Below are positions 6,430 through 15,777 of a stretch of 37,922 nt of DNA, piece by piece. Numbering within the stretch: the first letter of the stretch is position 1; each line of letters starts with the position of its first letter. The notes under the pieces were generated by a model. The model was not told where the DNA came from, made no database searches, and was given only the letters and a program-made list of their open reading frames with translations. Source of the stretch: Gilliamella sp. Occ3-1 (GTDB lineage: Bacteria; Pseudomonadota; Gammaproteobacteria; Enterobacterales; Orbaceae); the NCBI RefSeq assembly GCF_001690655.1, contig NZ_LZHQ01000016.1:1-37922 (forward strand). Reading direction: 5' to 3'. Made by a program: the position numbers and the translations under genes.

Positions 6430-7860
6430 TTAGCTTAGCGTTCTTTTTATTGCGTTAATAATGTTGGTTGTTGAACATCCATCTTCAAAATTGAGCACTT
6501 TAACAGTTCCACCAGCAGCAATAACTTCTTTACCGCCTGCGATATCTTCAGGTTTATAATCGCCACCTTTAACTAATACATCGGGTAAAATAGTGGCTAT
6601 TAATCGTTGTGGTGTTTCTTCCTCAAATGGCACGACCCAATCAACTGAATCAAGTGCACCTAATACAATCATTCGTTGCATAAGCGGGTTTATTGGTCTT
6701 GATTCACCTTTTAACTGCTTAACCGAAGCATCGCTGTTCACCGCAACTATTAAACGATCACCAAGTTTACGCGCATTAGCAAGATAAGAGACATGCCCAG
6801 CATGTAAAATATCAAAACAACCATTGGTCATGACAATTTTTTCACCACGCATCCGTGCTTTTTGAACTTCTTCTTTGAGTTCTTCTTCTGTCATTACACC
6901 AAAACCGTCATCAGCACGTGCTCGAATGGCATTACTTAACTCTACTTGCGATACTGTTGAAGTGCCAAGTTTACCAACAACAACACCCGCTGCAGCATTG
7001 GCTAAGAAACAGCTTTCCTCTAAAGATTGCCCTGCGGCTAAAGCTGCGGCTAATGTGGCAATTACAGTATCGCCAGCACCTGTGACATCAAATACTTCTT
7101 TAGCTTGAGTCGGTAGATGATAAGTTGGTTTATCTAATTGAAGCAATGTCATGCCTTTTTCACTTCGTGTAACCAATAGCGCTTTTAGCTGGTACTGTTT
7201 AATCAGTTGGTGGCCTTTTTCTATGATTTCATCTTCACTTTGACAATGACCAACTACCGCCTCAAACTCTGACATATTTGGGGTTAAGATTGTTGCACCG
7301 CGGTAACGTTCAAAATCAGTCCCTTTGGGATCAACTAGAATCGGTACATTTGCTTGATTGGCAAGCTTAATCATTGCTTGAACTGCTGATAATGCTCCTT
7401 TAGCATAGTCCGACAGAACCAATACTTTATGCGTCGCCAATGCTGTTTGAATACGCTCAAGAATAGGAGTTGCATCAATATTGCCAAATCCTTCTTCAAA
7501 ATCAATACGGATCAATTGTTGATTGCGTGATAAGACTCGTAGTTTAGTTATAGTTGGGTGTGTTGAAACAGAGACAAAATCACATTGAACTTTGTGGTTA
7601 CTTAGCTGTTCATCAAGAATTTTAGCTGGTTCATCAATACCTGTTAGTCCGATTAGTCGCGCGTTACCACAAAGCGATGTAATATTCATAGCAACATTAG
7701 CCGCACCACCTGGTCGCTCTTCTAAAGAGTCAATTTTGACTACAGGTACTGGCGCTTCGGGGGATATCCGATTAGTTCCTCCATACCAATAGCGATCTAA
7801 CATAATATCGCCTACAACTAATACATTGGCACAATTAAAATCAGGTAATGATGTCTTCAT
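6430..7860 (-). CDS. hldE: bifunctional heptose 7-phosphate kinase / heptose 1-phosphate adenylyltransferase
   Basis: HldE carries out two steps in making ADP-heptose for the lipopolysaccharide inner core: phosphorylation at C1, and later transfer of AMP. The 476 residues match the two-domain family. The N-terminal PfkB-type kinase has GGAANVA at 51-57 and the anion-hole/catalytic motif GAGDT at 261-265. The C-terminal nucleotidyltransferase has [11 protein letters not shown] at 346-356. AAGGA precedes the ATG. It lies 46 bp downstream of tatC on the same strand and may be read through from the ubiE-ubiB-tat cluster. Its pathway partner gmhA is also in this window, at 15198. Confidence 0.96.
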   Translation of the reverse strand: MKTSLPDFNCANVLVVGDIMLDRYWYGGTNRISPEAPVPVVKIDSLEERPGGAANVAMNITSLCGNARLIGLTGIDEPAKILDEQLSNHKVQCDFVSVSTHPTITKLRVLSRNQQLIRIDFEEGFGNIDATPILERIQTALATHKVLVLSDYAKGALSAVQAMIKLANQANVPILVDPKGTDFERYRGATILTPNMSEFEAVVGHCQSEDEIIEKGHQLIKQYQLKALLVTRSEKGMTLLQLDKPTYHLPTQAKEVFDVTGAGDTVIATLAAALAAGQSLEESCFLANAAAGVVVGKLGTSTVSQVELSNAIRARADDGFGVMTEEELKEEVQKARMRGEKIVMTNGCFDILHAGHVSYLANARKLGDRLIVAVNSDASVKQLKGESRPINPLMQRMIVLGALDSVDWVVPFEEETPQRLIATILPDVLVKGGDYKPEDIAGGKEVIAAGGTVKVLNFEDGCSTTNIINAIKRTLS

Positions 7861-7906
7861 TATGACTTGTTATCCTTAATTATTCAGTTAATTCATCTTT
7901 TATCTG

Positions 7907-8677
7907 TTAACTATCTTTATCAGATTCATAACTGTCGTTATCTTCTGTTTTGTCATTTTTTCGTGGTTGATAAAAACGGGCAAAAAAAGTGCCAATTTCA
8001 AACAGTAAACAGATAGGTACAGCTAGTAATATTTGTGAAAATACATCGGGTGGCGTAACAAACATTGCAACGGCAAACACACCAACAATTATATAAGGGC
8101 GCTTTTTTCGTAGACTTTTAGGTGTAGTTATTCCTGTCCAACAAAGTAGTATAATGGCAACGGGCACTTCGAAAGCAAACCCAAAAACAATAAAGAGTGT
8201 CATTACAAAATCAAGATATTTTGTAATATCAGTATTGATAGCTACATCAATAGGTGCAGTGTGAATAAAAAAGTAAAATGCTAGTGGAAACACCACAAAG
8301 TAAGCAAATGCGATACCGAGATAAAAGAGAATTGTGCTTGATACAATTAACGGCATTACTAGACGTTTTTCATGTTGATATAGCGCTGGTGCAATAAATC
8401 CCCAAACTTGATACAGTACGTAAGGAATTGAGATAAATATTGCCACCACCGCAGTTAGCTTAATTGGGGTAAAAAATGGTGCTGCAATATCTGTTGCTAT
8501 CATGCTACTACCTTGAGGTAATTGGCTAATAAGCGGATTTGCCACGATATGATAAATATCATTGGAAAAATAGAGTAAGCAGGCTAATACCAGCAAAATG
8601 CAGATAATAGAGCGTAGAAGCCGTATTCTAAGTTCAACAAGATGTCCAATTAATGGTTGTGTAGCGTCGTCAGTCAT
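7907..8677 (-). CDS. tatC: Sec-independent (Tat) protein translocase subunit TatC
   Basis: TatC is the multi-span receptor that recognises the twin-arginine signal of folded export substrates. This 256-residue protein shows the conserved N-terminal cytoplasmic segment [15 protein letters not shown], six hydrophobic spans, and the family motifs [12 protein letters not shown] and GFAFEVPV. The C-terminal tail is acidic and serine-rich ([17 protein letters not shown]). The start overlaps the tatB stop by four bases (ATGA), which implies translational coupling. TatD, which follows tatC in Escherichia coli, is not present; hldE follows instead. Confidence 0.96.
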   Translation of the reverse strand: MTDDATQPLIGHLVELRIRLLRSIICILLVLACLLYFSNDIYHIVANPLISQLPQGSSMIATDIAAPFFTPIKLTAVVAIFISIPYVLYQVWGFIAPALYQHEKRLVMPLIVSSTILFYLGIAFAYFVVFPLAFYFFIHTAPIDVAINTDITKYLDFVMTLFIVFGFAFEVPVAIILLCWTGITTPKSLRKKRPYIIVGVFAVAMFVTPPDVFSQILLAVPICLLFEIGTFFARFYQPRKNDKTEDNDSYESDKDS

Positions 8678-9021
8678 GATTTATTTTTATCTGAGTGAGA
8701 GTGAGAGTGAGAATCGATCTGCGTTGCAGATTCGATCTCGTTTTGTAATGATTCTGTTACGCGCTTTAAATCATCAATTGATTCTTGAATCTCTGGCGTA
8801 AGTGTTGTTAAACCACTTTGTTCAGCCTTTTTTAGACTGTCTTGTAACTCTTGTAGCTTAAGTTCTTTATTTAATTCTAACTGTACAGTAGCAGACATTC
8901 GGCGGAGTACTTTTATCCATCCTGCAACTGTTTTTATGGCAATAGGTAATCGTTCTGGTCCTAAAACCACCAGACCAATAATTAATACCAATAATAACTG
9001 ACCAAAGCTGATGTCGAACAC
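8674..9021 (-). CDS. tatB: Sec-independent protein translocase subunit TatB
   Basis: TatB forms the substrate-receptor complex with TatC. This 115-residue protein has the single N-terminal membrane helix [20 protein letters not shown] with the diagnostic glutamate and GPERLP hinge, then an amphipathic helix and a charged helical region. The tail is His/Ser-rich ([12 protein letters not shown]), and it is shorter than the Escherichia coli protein. It begins 3 bp after the tatA stop and overlaps tatC. Confidence 0.94.
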   Translation of the reverse strand: MFDISFGQLLLVLIIGLVVLGPERLPIAIKTVAGWIKVLRRMSATVQLELNKELKLQELQDSLKKAEQSGLTTLTPEIQESIDDLKRVTESLQNEIESATQIDSHSHSHSDKNKS

Positions 9022-9024
9022 GGG

Positions 9025-9261
9025 TTACTCTTTTTTGCTATTGTTAGTATCTGTATTGTTAGTTTCTGATGAGTCAATATTTTCGACTTTTTGTAAATTG
9101 TCGTGCTCTTTTTGGTCGTGGCCGTCATCATCATTCATCGCTTTTTTAAAGCCTTTAATTGATGCGCCAAGATCGGAACCTAGCGTACGTAATTTTTTTG
9201 TTCCAAATAATAACACAACAACAACGATTAATATGAGGAGTTGAGGCAAGCTTGGCATCAT
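9025..9261 (-). CDS. tatA: Sec-independent protein translocase subunit TatA
   Basis: TatA oligomerises to let folded proteins through the inner membrane. This 78-residue protein has the membrane helix [16 protein letters not shown], the hinge [14 protein letters not shown], the amphipathic helix [10 protein letters not shown], and a strongly acidic tail. The helix start is MMPSLPQ rather than the usual MGGISIWQ. It is the first gene of the tatABC unit, 83 bp downstream of ubiB on the same strand. Confidence 0.94.
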   Translation of the reverse strand: MMPSLPQLLILIVVVVLLFGTKKLRTLGSDLGASIKGFKKAMNDDDGHDQKEHDNLQKVENIDSSETNNTDTNNSKKE

Positions 9262-9344
9262 GATAATTATCTCCAGTAGGGTTAATATCTAAATTATACA
9301 CACAAACTATAATTTTCCCAAATAACTAGCTTTGTGCCCAATTA

Positions 9345-10886
9345 TTAATGCACAATCAGTATAATAATACATAATGCACAAAATAGTGCAATCACTGTAT
9401 ATAAATTTCGTTCACGCTTTTTACTACGCTGAAATTCTTGCTTGATTTGCTGTAATTGAACATTCATTTGTTTGGAAATTCGTTCATAATCATTTAATTT
9501 TTCTGGTAACTGAGGCAACATTATTCGCCACTCAGGTAATGATTCCCAAGCTTGTTGCAGTATCTTTTTAGCGCTATATTTATCTCGATACCATTTTTCT
9601 AAAAATGGCTTCGCTGTTTGCCACAAATCAAGTTCTGGATAGAGCTGACGACCAAGCCCTTCAATATAAAATAGTGTTTTTTCAAGTAAGGTCAGTTGGG
9701 GTTGGATATCCATATCAAATTGACGAGCGACTTGAAATAATTGTAGTAAAATTTGTGAAAATGAGATTTCAGAAAGTGGTTTTGCAAATGCGGGCTCACA
9801 TACATTGCGCATTGCCATTTCAAGTGCAATAACATCCGTTGTTGCTGGTACCCAGCCTGATGCAATATAGGTTTCTGCTATTTTTCGATAATCTCGATTG
9901 AAAAATGCTAAGAAATTTTCTGCAAGATAGCGTTGATCATCAGCACTTAATATACCAACAATGGCACAATCAATACCAATATAACGTGGATTTTGTGGTT
10001 CTGTAATATCAACAAAAATGTTGCCTGGATGCATGTCAGCATGAAAAAAGTTATCACGAAACACTTGGGTAAAGAAAGCTTGTACTCCTCGTTCTGCAAG
10101 TAATTTCATATCAACATTATTTTGCTTTAACTGATCGATATCTGCAATGGGGATCCCTTTAATGCGCTCTTCAACCATCACATTTTTTCGACATAAATCT
10201 TGATAAACATAAGGGATATATAAAGTATCGCTATTGATAAAATTGTCACGCAATCTAACCGTATTGTAAGCTTCTTTTTGTAAATCTAACTCTTTTAATA
10301 GTGTCATTTCATAATCATGCACTATTTCAACCGCTCGCAATTTTTCGCCTGATTCGATTCGTTTAGTAAATTGTTTAGCCACCCAATACATCAGGCCAAT
10401 ATCAGCTTGTATAACCTGTAAAATATTAGGACGTAAGACTTTGATAACCACTTCAGCTTGACTATGTTTTAATACCGCCGTATGAACCTGAGCTATTGAT
10501 GCTGATGCTATTGGTTTTTCGTCAAAATCAGCAAAATAATAATCAATTGGCTGTTCTAACGCTGACTCAATTAATTGTTTGGCAATTTTACCGTCAAAAG
10601 GGTTAACTTGGTCTTGTAATTTTGCCAAAGCATCGGCTATGTGTTTTGGTAAAATATCACGCCGGGTTGAGATCATTTGTCCAATTTTCACCCAAACTGG
10701 ACCTAGATCTTGTAACGCTAGTTGTAAACGTTCACCGATTTTTTGATGTTTTGCTTTAGCTCTAACCCAAAACATACAAAATAATAAAGTACGCAACCAT
10801 TTTGATGAACGATGTTTTGGCAACAATTCATTTAATTGATAAGCTCGAAATACAGTTAATATTTTAAACAGTCTAAAAAATGTCAT
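9345..10886 (-). CDS. ubiB: ubiquinone biosynthesis regulatory ATPase UbiB
   Basis: UbiB is an atypical kinase-like membrane protein needed for ubiquinone biosynthesis. It has ATPase rather than protein-kinase activity. The 513 residues include the family KxGQ motif in VWVKIGQMISTRRDILP, the ASIAQVH nucleotide loop, FHADMHPGNIFV, and the DFG-like GIDCAIVG (GIDCGIVG in Escherichia coli). The extreme C-terminus has one clear membrane anchor (LYTVIALFCALCIIILIVH), where the Escherichia coli protein has two. It starts only 14 bp after ubiE, so the usual intervening ubiJ is missing (see findings). Confidence 0.95.
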   Translation of the reverse strand: MTFFRLFKILTVFRAYQLNELLPKHRSSKWLRTLLFCMFWVRAKAKHQKIGERLQLALQDLGPVWVKIGQMISTRRDILPKHIADALAKLQDQVNPFDGKIAKQLIESALEQPIDYYFADFDEKPIASASIAQVHTAVLKHSQAEVVIKVLRPNILQVIQADIGLMYWVAKQFTKRIESGEKLRAVEIVHDYEMTLLKELDLQKEAYNTVRLRDNFINSDTLYIPYVYQDLCRKNVMVEERIKGIPIADIDQLKQNNVDMKLLAERGVQAFFTQVFRDNFFHADMHPGNIFVDITEPQNPRYIGIDCAIVGILSADDQRYLAENFLAFFNRDYRKIAETYIASGWVPATTDVIALEMAMRNVCEPAFAKPLSEISFSQILLQLFQVARQFDMDIQPQLTLLEKTLFYIEGLGRQLYPELDLWQTAKPFLEKWYRDKYSAKKILQQAWESLPEWRIMLPQLPEKLNDYERISKQMNVQLQQIKQEFQRSKKRERNLYTVIALFCALCIIILIVH

Positions 10887-10900
10887 TATTATTCATCGCA

Positions 10901-11677
10901 TCAAAATTTAAAGCCAGTATGTAACGCAACTATACCACCAGTCATATTGTGATATTTCACATCGACAAATCCTGCATCTTCCATCATTTTTTTCAATGTA
11001 TTTTGATCAGGATGCATACGGATAGATTCAGCTAAATAACGGTAACTTTCAGAATCATTTGCCACTATATTCCCCATCAATGGTAACATAGTAAATGAGT
11101 ATAGATCATACGCTTTATTCAGGATTTGATATTGCGGTTTAGAGAATTCAAGAATTAATAAACGCCCGCCAGGTTTTAATACTCGCCACATGGATAGTAA
11201 TGCATTTTCTTTGTCGGTAACATTACGTAATCCAAATGAAATAGTAATACAATCGAAATAGTTATCTGCAAAAGGTAATTCTTCGGCATTAGCTTGTACA
11301 TATTCAATGTTTTTAAATAAGCCTTTGTCGCGTAGCTTATCTCGTCCCACTTTTAACATCGATTCGTTAATATCGGCTAACACAACTAATCCATCATCAC
11401 CAACAAGTTGCGAGAATTTAGCGGTTAAATCACCTGTGCCTCCGGCCAAATCTAAAACTTTTTGACCTTTACGCACGCTACTATATTCAATAGTAATTTT
11501 TTTCCAAATACGATGTATGCCAAATGACATTAGATCATTCATAACATCATATTTATCAGCAACAGAATGAAATACTTCAGCAACACGTTTTATTTTTTCT
11601 TGTTTTGGAACTTGTTTGTAACCAAAATCAATTTTTTCTTGATTTGTATCGTCTTGTTTGTCAGAAGATTGAGACAT
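10901..11677 (-). CDS. ubiE: ubiquinone/menaquinone C-methyltransferase
   Basis: UbiE adds the C2 methyl group in both ubiquinone and menaquinone synthesis using S-adenosylmethionine. This class I methyltransferase of 258 residues has the SAM-binding loop [15 protein letters not shown], the [10 protein letters not shown] segment and the C-terminal [14 protein letters not shown] typical of UbiE. The N-terminal 20 or so residues are polar and variable. It is the first gene of the ubiE-ubiB-tatABC run, and the ATG at 11677 is the natural start. Confidence 0.96.
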   Translation of the reverse strand: MSQSSDKQDDTNQEKIDFGYKQVPKQEKIKRVAEVFHSVADKYDVMNDLMSFGIHRIWKKITIEYSSVRKGQKVLDLAGGTGDLTAKFSQLVGDDGLVVLADINESMLKVGRDKLRDKGLFKNIEYVQANAEELPFADNYFDCITISFGLRNVTDKENALLSMWRVLKPGGRLLILEFSKPQYQILNKAYDLYSFTMLPLMGNIVANDSESYRYLAESIRMHPDQNTLKKMMEDAGFVDVKYHNMTGGIVALHTGFKF

Positions 11678-11739
11678 AAAAATTTACCTATCACAAATAT
11701 TTGACTTATTTTAACATAAGCCACAATAAATGTGATGAA

Positions 11740-12675
11740 CTAAATCAATAATGCTTCAACCTCTTTTGTGATTGTTTCAAAATGTTCCAGCCGTGAGGAT
11801 TTTGGATTTGAATCTTTTTCATGAATGACTAAATCAAAATGATAACTGTCTTTAAAAGCTTTTAAAATTTCATTATCTTTTTGAAATAATTGATCGTAGT
11901 ACTGGGCTAATGTTTCAAAATCAATTGAGGTAAAAACAACCTTATTGGCGATTTCAATAGCTTTTGAAATCCGTTCTACATGTAACATCGCAATTTTCAT
12001 AAAATCAGATTCACTCAAATAACGTTTGTTATGCTGAGTTAAGATTTCTCGCTCAATATAATTAATATAACCGTTAGGTACATATTGAGTATTATAAATA
12101 TTAGCAAGTTGAATAGGTAAATCACGAAATCTATTTTGACTAACAATAGCTACTTTTTTAACAAAAAAAGGTTTTGCTGCTTGTGCGATAAAACACCAAT
12201 TTTTATAAGGATTTTCACGGATTTGTGTTGCGCTGATGTTCATAAAATCTCGATTGGCATCGACAATGATTACCGGACAACCAAAATAGAGTTCATGATT
12301 TTTGATATCTTGCGGTTCACTAGTAAATACTACATTAGGCTTAATTTTATGTTCGGAAAGAATTTGCTTAACGCGACAACTCCAATCGTGCCATCCATTG
12401 GGATAAAATTCGATACCAACCTCATCAAGTACATGGATATGAATATTGTGGCGATCTTTAAACGTCTCTTTTAACCATGAAAAGCGGTCGCTAACTTGTG
12501 GTTGTTTGGGTAAACGGCTTTTATCAAATAGCTGCTTATCACGTGATGCCTCACAACCCAATATGATATGTAACACATCAACTTGGCTCATTGCTTTTTC
12601 AATCAAATAAATATGACCACAATGTAAAGGATAAAACTTCCCGAAAATTAAACCAACTTTATGCTTTAAAGCCAT
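11740..12675 (-). CDS. nadR: NadR-like nicotinamide-nucleotide adenylyltransferase with degenerate kinase domain
   Basis: NadR joins an NMN adenylyltransferase (making NAD) to a ribosylnicotinamide kinase. The adenylyltransferase half is intact: GKFYPLHCGH at 12-21 and ISATQIR at 147-153. The N-terminal helix-turn-helix repressor domain of the enteric protein is absent. The second half aligns with the kinase domain (FVKKVAI, then LANIYNT, YIEREI and the SIDF region). At about 178-187, where the family has a P-loop of the form GGESSGKS, this protein reads SQNRFRDL. The Walker A lysine and serine are therefore gone, and the kinase is probably dead (inference). I start at the ATG at 12675 (MALKHK). 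An ATG at 12681 and a TTG at 12696 are alternatives, and none has a strong ribosome-binding site. There are no in-frame stops, so the gene is under selection to stay open. Confidence 0.85.
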   Translation of the reverse strand: MALKHKVGLIFGKFYPLHCGHIYLIEKAMSQVDVLHIILGCEASRDKQLFDKSRLPKQPQVSDRFSWLKETFKDRHNIHIHVLDEVGIEFYPNGWHDWSCRVKQILSEHKIKPNVVFTSEPQDIKNHELYFGCPVIIVDANRDFMNISATQIRENPYKNWCFIAQAAKPFFVKKVAIVSQNRFRDLPIQLANIYNTQYVPNGYINYIEREILTQHNKRYLSESDFMKIAMLHVERISKAIEIANKVVFTSIDFETLAQYYDQLFQKDNEILKAFKDSYHFDLVIHEKDSNPKSSRLEHFETITKEVEALLI

Positions 12676-12825
12676 AACCATTACCAAAACACACAATAAC
12701 TAATAACAATTTACAGAAAAAAAAAGTAATTTCTAATCAAATCATGCTATTTGATATATTTTACCAATTAGAAAAATAACTTTTACCATCCAACTAATTG
12801 ATAATAAAAATAAAATAATACTTTA

Positions 12826-13881
12826 TTATTTTTGTAAATTAGATAATAAAATACCCGTTGCAACCGAAATATTTAATGCAGGCATGTTATCATTGCCCTT
12901 TAAATGGACGACAACATTAGCACAATTAATAAGTTTTATATTAATTTGTTGAAATATAACTAACGCAACTTTTTTATCAAACTTGATTTTATGCAATTCA
13001 GTTGATGCAATAGATTTTGCCTGACACGGTAATAACGCAACAACTTGGTAACCACGCTGTTTGAGCATATCAAGTGAAGCAACAAAATCATCACTTTTAA
13101 TTGATTCAATAGCTTCAATACCACCTTCTGCCACACGCATGGCAGCGCCACTATCAAGTAAATTCGTTTGACGTAATATAACGCCATTAACACCATAAAA
13201 AGCAGCACTACGAATTAAGCCACCTAAATTATGGGGATTATGAACATCGTCAATAGCTAGAATACCATCATGATCTTTATTACTATTATTTTCTAAATAA
13301 TCCAATAAGGTAAGTGGAACACGTTTTTTTACAATTAGGCAGACACCGCCATGGTGTTGAGTTTGAGTTATTTTACTAATTTGCTCACTAGAAATAACAT
13401 CATAACCTAACCGTTGTTTGACTAACCAGTCTATTAGATCTTTAAACTGGTAAGTCATCTCTTGGGTAATAAATAGTTTAACAATAGCTGTGCGTCGATG
13501 TTTGAAAACTGCTTTACAGCTATTTTCACTATAAACTAAAGTTTCTTCTTTACGTTGGCGATAGCCATCATAACCAAAAGTAGGTACTTGCTCATTATCA
13601 CGAACCTTTTTTTGCCATGGTGAATCATTATCGATAGATGATTGAGATTGATTAAGTTCAACATTAAAACGCTTTTTTGCAAACTCAGATTTATCATTTC
13701 GAGGTTTGAATGTTTCAATACGATCATGACGATCTCGTTTAGATTTCAACTGAGATGAATCATCTTTACGTTTGTCTTTCCATCGAGAAGGCTTTTCAAT
13801 AGCCGAGCGAGAATGCTTTTTAGATTCACTATTTTTTGCGTAAAAAATAGATGGTTTATTTTTTTCGGTATTGTCGTTCAT
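12826..13881 (-). CDS. TrmH/SpoU-family RNA methyltransferase homologue (YfiF-like), probably catalytically impaired
   Basis: This 351-residue protein is colinear with Escherichia coli YfiF. It has a basic, low-complexity N-terminal tail (about 1-100, rich in Lys, Arg, Ser and Asp), a substrate-binding domain containing QHHGGVCLIVKKR, and a C-terminal SPOUT domain. Motif 1 is present (NPHNLGGLIRSA, 215-226), as is motif 3 (LNISVATGILL, 336-346). Motif 2, normally of the form L-V-L-G-x-E-x-x-G-L, here reads VALVIFQQINIKL (305-317), so its conserved G, E and second G are all lost. In SPOUT enzymes motif 2 forms part of the knotted SAM pocket, so methyl transfer is doubtful (inference). It may act only as an RNA-binding protein. 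It ends 21 bp downstream of nusB's stop in the same direction. Confidence 0.85.
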   Translation of the reverse strand: MNDNTEKNKPSIFYAKNSESKKHSRSAIEKPSRWKDKRKDDSSQLKSKRDRHDRIETFKPRNDKSEFAKKRFNVELNQSQSSIDNDSPWQKKVRDNEQVPTFGYDGYRQRKEETLVYSENSCKAVFKHRRTAIVKLFITQEMTYQFKDLIDWLVKQRLGYDVISSEQISKITQTQHHGGVCLIVKKRVPLTLLDYLENNSNKDHDGILAIDDVHNPHNLGGLIRSAAFYGVNGVILRQTNLLDSGAAMRVAEGGIEAIESIKSDDFVASLDMLKQRGYQVVALLPCQAKSIASTELHKIKFDKKVALVIFQQINIKLINCANVVVHLKGNDNMPALNISVATGILLSNLQK

Positions 13882-13902
13882 ATCAATCTCACAATTAATC
13901 GG

Positions 13903-14322
13903 TTATCGCGTACGAATGGTTGGGGCTATTTTATCTAATACGCCATTAACAAATTTATGGCTGTCAGCAGCACCGAAGGTTTTTGTTAAATCAATGGCTT
14001 CATTAATTACCACTTTATAGGGCACATCTTGACGTTTCATTAATTCATACAGTGCGATTCTAAGTATCGCTAATTCAATTTGTCCTAATTCATCAACAGA
14101 TCGTTCAGTGAGATAAGGCGTCATTTTATCATCTAATTCGGTAGTATTTTTTGCTACACCATTTAATAATTCACGAAAATACTTAGAATCGACGCCTTTC
14201 ATATCTTGTTCTGTAATAAAACTTGTCTCAACATCAGCCAGATCGTTTCTGGAAACTTGCCAAGAGTAAATGGCTTGTACCGCACATTCTCTTGCTCGAC
14301 GACGAGGATTAACTAATGCCAC
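13903..14322 (-). CDS. nusB: transcription antitermination factor NusB
   Basis: NusB binds boxA RNA with NusE (ribosomal protein S10) and supports antitermination on rRNA operons. The 139 residues form the all-helical family fold. The sequence runs [18 protein letters not shown] at the arginine-rich N-terminus, through [20 protein letters not shown], to [20 protein letters not shown] and VNGVLDKIA. It starts 4 bp after the ribH stop, the same order as in Escherichia coli. Confidence 0.97.
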   Translation of the reverse strand: MALVNPRRRARECAVQAIYSWQVSRNDLADVETSFITEQDMKGVDSKYFRELLNGVAKNTTELDDKMTPYLTERSVDELGQIELAILRIALYELMKRQDVPYKVVINEAIDLTKTFGAADSHKFVNGVLDKIAPTIRTR

Positions 14323-14326
14323 AAAA

Positions 14327-14797
14327 TTACTCCTTAATTGCTTTAATAATATTTAGCATTTCCAGCGCAGTTAATGCAGCTTCAGCTCCTTTATTGCCTG
14401 CCTTAGTGCCTGCACGTTCAATTGCTTGTTCTATACTTTCGGTGGTTAAAATACCAAATCCTACTGGAATAGTGTTGTCTAAACTTGTACTTAATAATCC
14501 AGAGCTTGATTCACCAGCAACAAAATCAAAATGCGCTGTACTACCACGAATTACGGTACCTAACGCCACAACGGCATCATATTTTTTGGACTGTGCAGCA
14601 ACTTTAACAGCTAGAGGAATTTCATAAGCACCGGGAACCCAAATAACAGTGATATTTTTATCATCAACTTGTCCAATACGTGTCAATGCATCAATTGCAC
14701 CATTTACTAGGCTATCATTAATAAAATGATTAAAACGTGCCACTACAATTGCAACTTTAGCTTTTGGTGCAGCAACTTTACCTTCAATCGTTTGCAT
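14327..14797 (-). CDS. ribH: 6,7-dimethyl-8-ribityllumazine synthase
   Basis: This enzyme condenses a ribityl-uracil with dihydroxybutanone phosphate to give the lumazine precursor of riboflavin. The 156 residues match the 60-subunit icosahedral type. Substrate-binding elements are visible: [41 protein letters not shown] with the catalytic histidine, and [20 protein letters not shown]. It is the first gene of a ribH-nusB unit. No FMN riboswitch is seen upstream. Confidence 0.97.
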   Translation of the reverse strand: MQTIEGKVAAPKAKVAIVVARFNHFINDSLVNGAIDALTRIGQVDDKNITVIWVPGAYEIPLAVKVAAQSKKYDAVVALGTVIRGSTAHFDFVAGESSSGLLSTSLDNTIPVGFGILTTESIEQAIERAGTKAGNKGAEAALTALEMLNIIKAIKE

Positions 14798-15197
14798 ATT
14801 AATTCCTTATTAATTCTATTTTAAATGCTATTTCACTCTGTTTTGCGTGAAAAAATACTTAGTAAATTGTATCACGAATTAAAGACTTATCCTATTGGCA
14901 AATAGCGTTACGACCAAGTTCTACCCAATATATTATTTAAAATAAACGCAAAGAATTTAACTATTGCAAATGTATTATTTGTTAAATTTAAAATTAATTT
15001 AAATTTTGTTGTTATTTCAACCATTATGATTAGAAATAATTTTAATTTATTTTTATTTCAATCCTTATTTTTACACTTAACAGCATACTTTCTAAAATCT
15101 TTTGTCAAAATAAGGAATTTTATTTTATCGCTTGCAAGCTATTTTGAACAAATTACAATAGTCTATAAATTTATTTATTATTGATGGAGAAATCCCA
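14798..15197. other. 400-bp divergent intergenic region between ribH and gmhA
   Basis: Very AT-rich DNA must hold the promoters for ribH (minus) and gmhA (plus). I see no RNA gene, riboswitch core or complete reading frame. A short island at about 14886-14935 is less AT-rich than its surroundings; on the minus strand it reads WVELGRNAICQ then a stop, without any upstream frame, and may be a scrap of a lost gene. Confidence 0.4.
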
Positions 15198-15776
15198 GTG
15201 TATATTGACAATATTCGTGATGAATTAAACCAAGCTATTAACGTATTAACTAATTTTGTTTCAGATGATAAAAATCTCCAACAAATTCAAAAAGCTGCTA
15301 TTTTAATTGCTGATTCTTTTAAACATGGTGGTAAAGTTTTATCATGTGGTAATGGTGGCTCTCATTGTGATGCTATGCATTTTGCTGAAGAATTAACTGG
15401 TCGCTATCGTGATAATCGCCCTGCTTATCCAGCGATTGCTATATCAGATATAAGTCACATTTCGTGTGTTGGTAATGATTTTGGATTTGATTCTATCTTT
15501 TCACGTTATGTTGAAGGTGTAGGTCAGAAAGGTGATGTACTTTTAGGTATCTCAACTTCAGGGAATTCAGCTAACGTGCTTAAGGCAATTGAAGCAGCAA
15601 AACAAAAAGGGATGAAAATTATTACGTTAACTGGTAAAGATGGTGGTAAGATGAATGGACTTGCTGATGTTGATATTCGTGTTCCGCATTTTGGTTATGC
15701 CGATCGTGTGCAAGAAATCCACATCAAAGTTATTCATATTCTTATTCTGTTAATTGAAAAAGAGATGGCAAAATAA
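15198..15776 (+). CDS. gmhA: sedoheptulose 7-phosphate isomerase
   Basis: GmhA makes D-glycero-D-manno-heptose 7-phosphate, the first committed step toward lipopolysaccharide inner-core heptose. Its product is the substrate of HldE, at 6430 in this window. The 192 residues match the family length and the SIS fold. They include [32 protein letters not shown] and the zinc/active-site region [20 protein letters not shown]. Translation starts at GTG (15198), set by GGAGA upstream; this aligns with the Escherichia coli start MYQDLIRNEL. The gene runs directly into yafJ, as in Escherichia coli. Confidence 0.97.
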   Translation: MYIDNIRDELNQAINVLTNFVSDDKNLQQIQKAAILIADSFKHGGKVLSCGNGGSHCDAMHFAEELTGRYRDNRPAYPAIAISDISHISCVGNDFGFDSIFSRYVEGVGQKGDVLLGISTSGNSANVLKAIEAAKQKGMKIITLTGKDGGKMNGLADVDIRVPHFGYADRVQEIHIKVIHILILLIEKEMAK

Positions 15777-15777
15777 T

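Noticed and set aside
14886..14935. Minus-strand scrap reading WVELGRNAICQ then stop
   Set aside because: It is only 11 codons with no upstream frame or start, too short to call a pseudogene.
14798..15197. FMN riboswitch upstream of ribH
   Set aside because: The conserved RFN blocks are not present on the minus strand.
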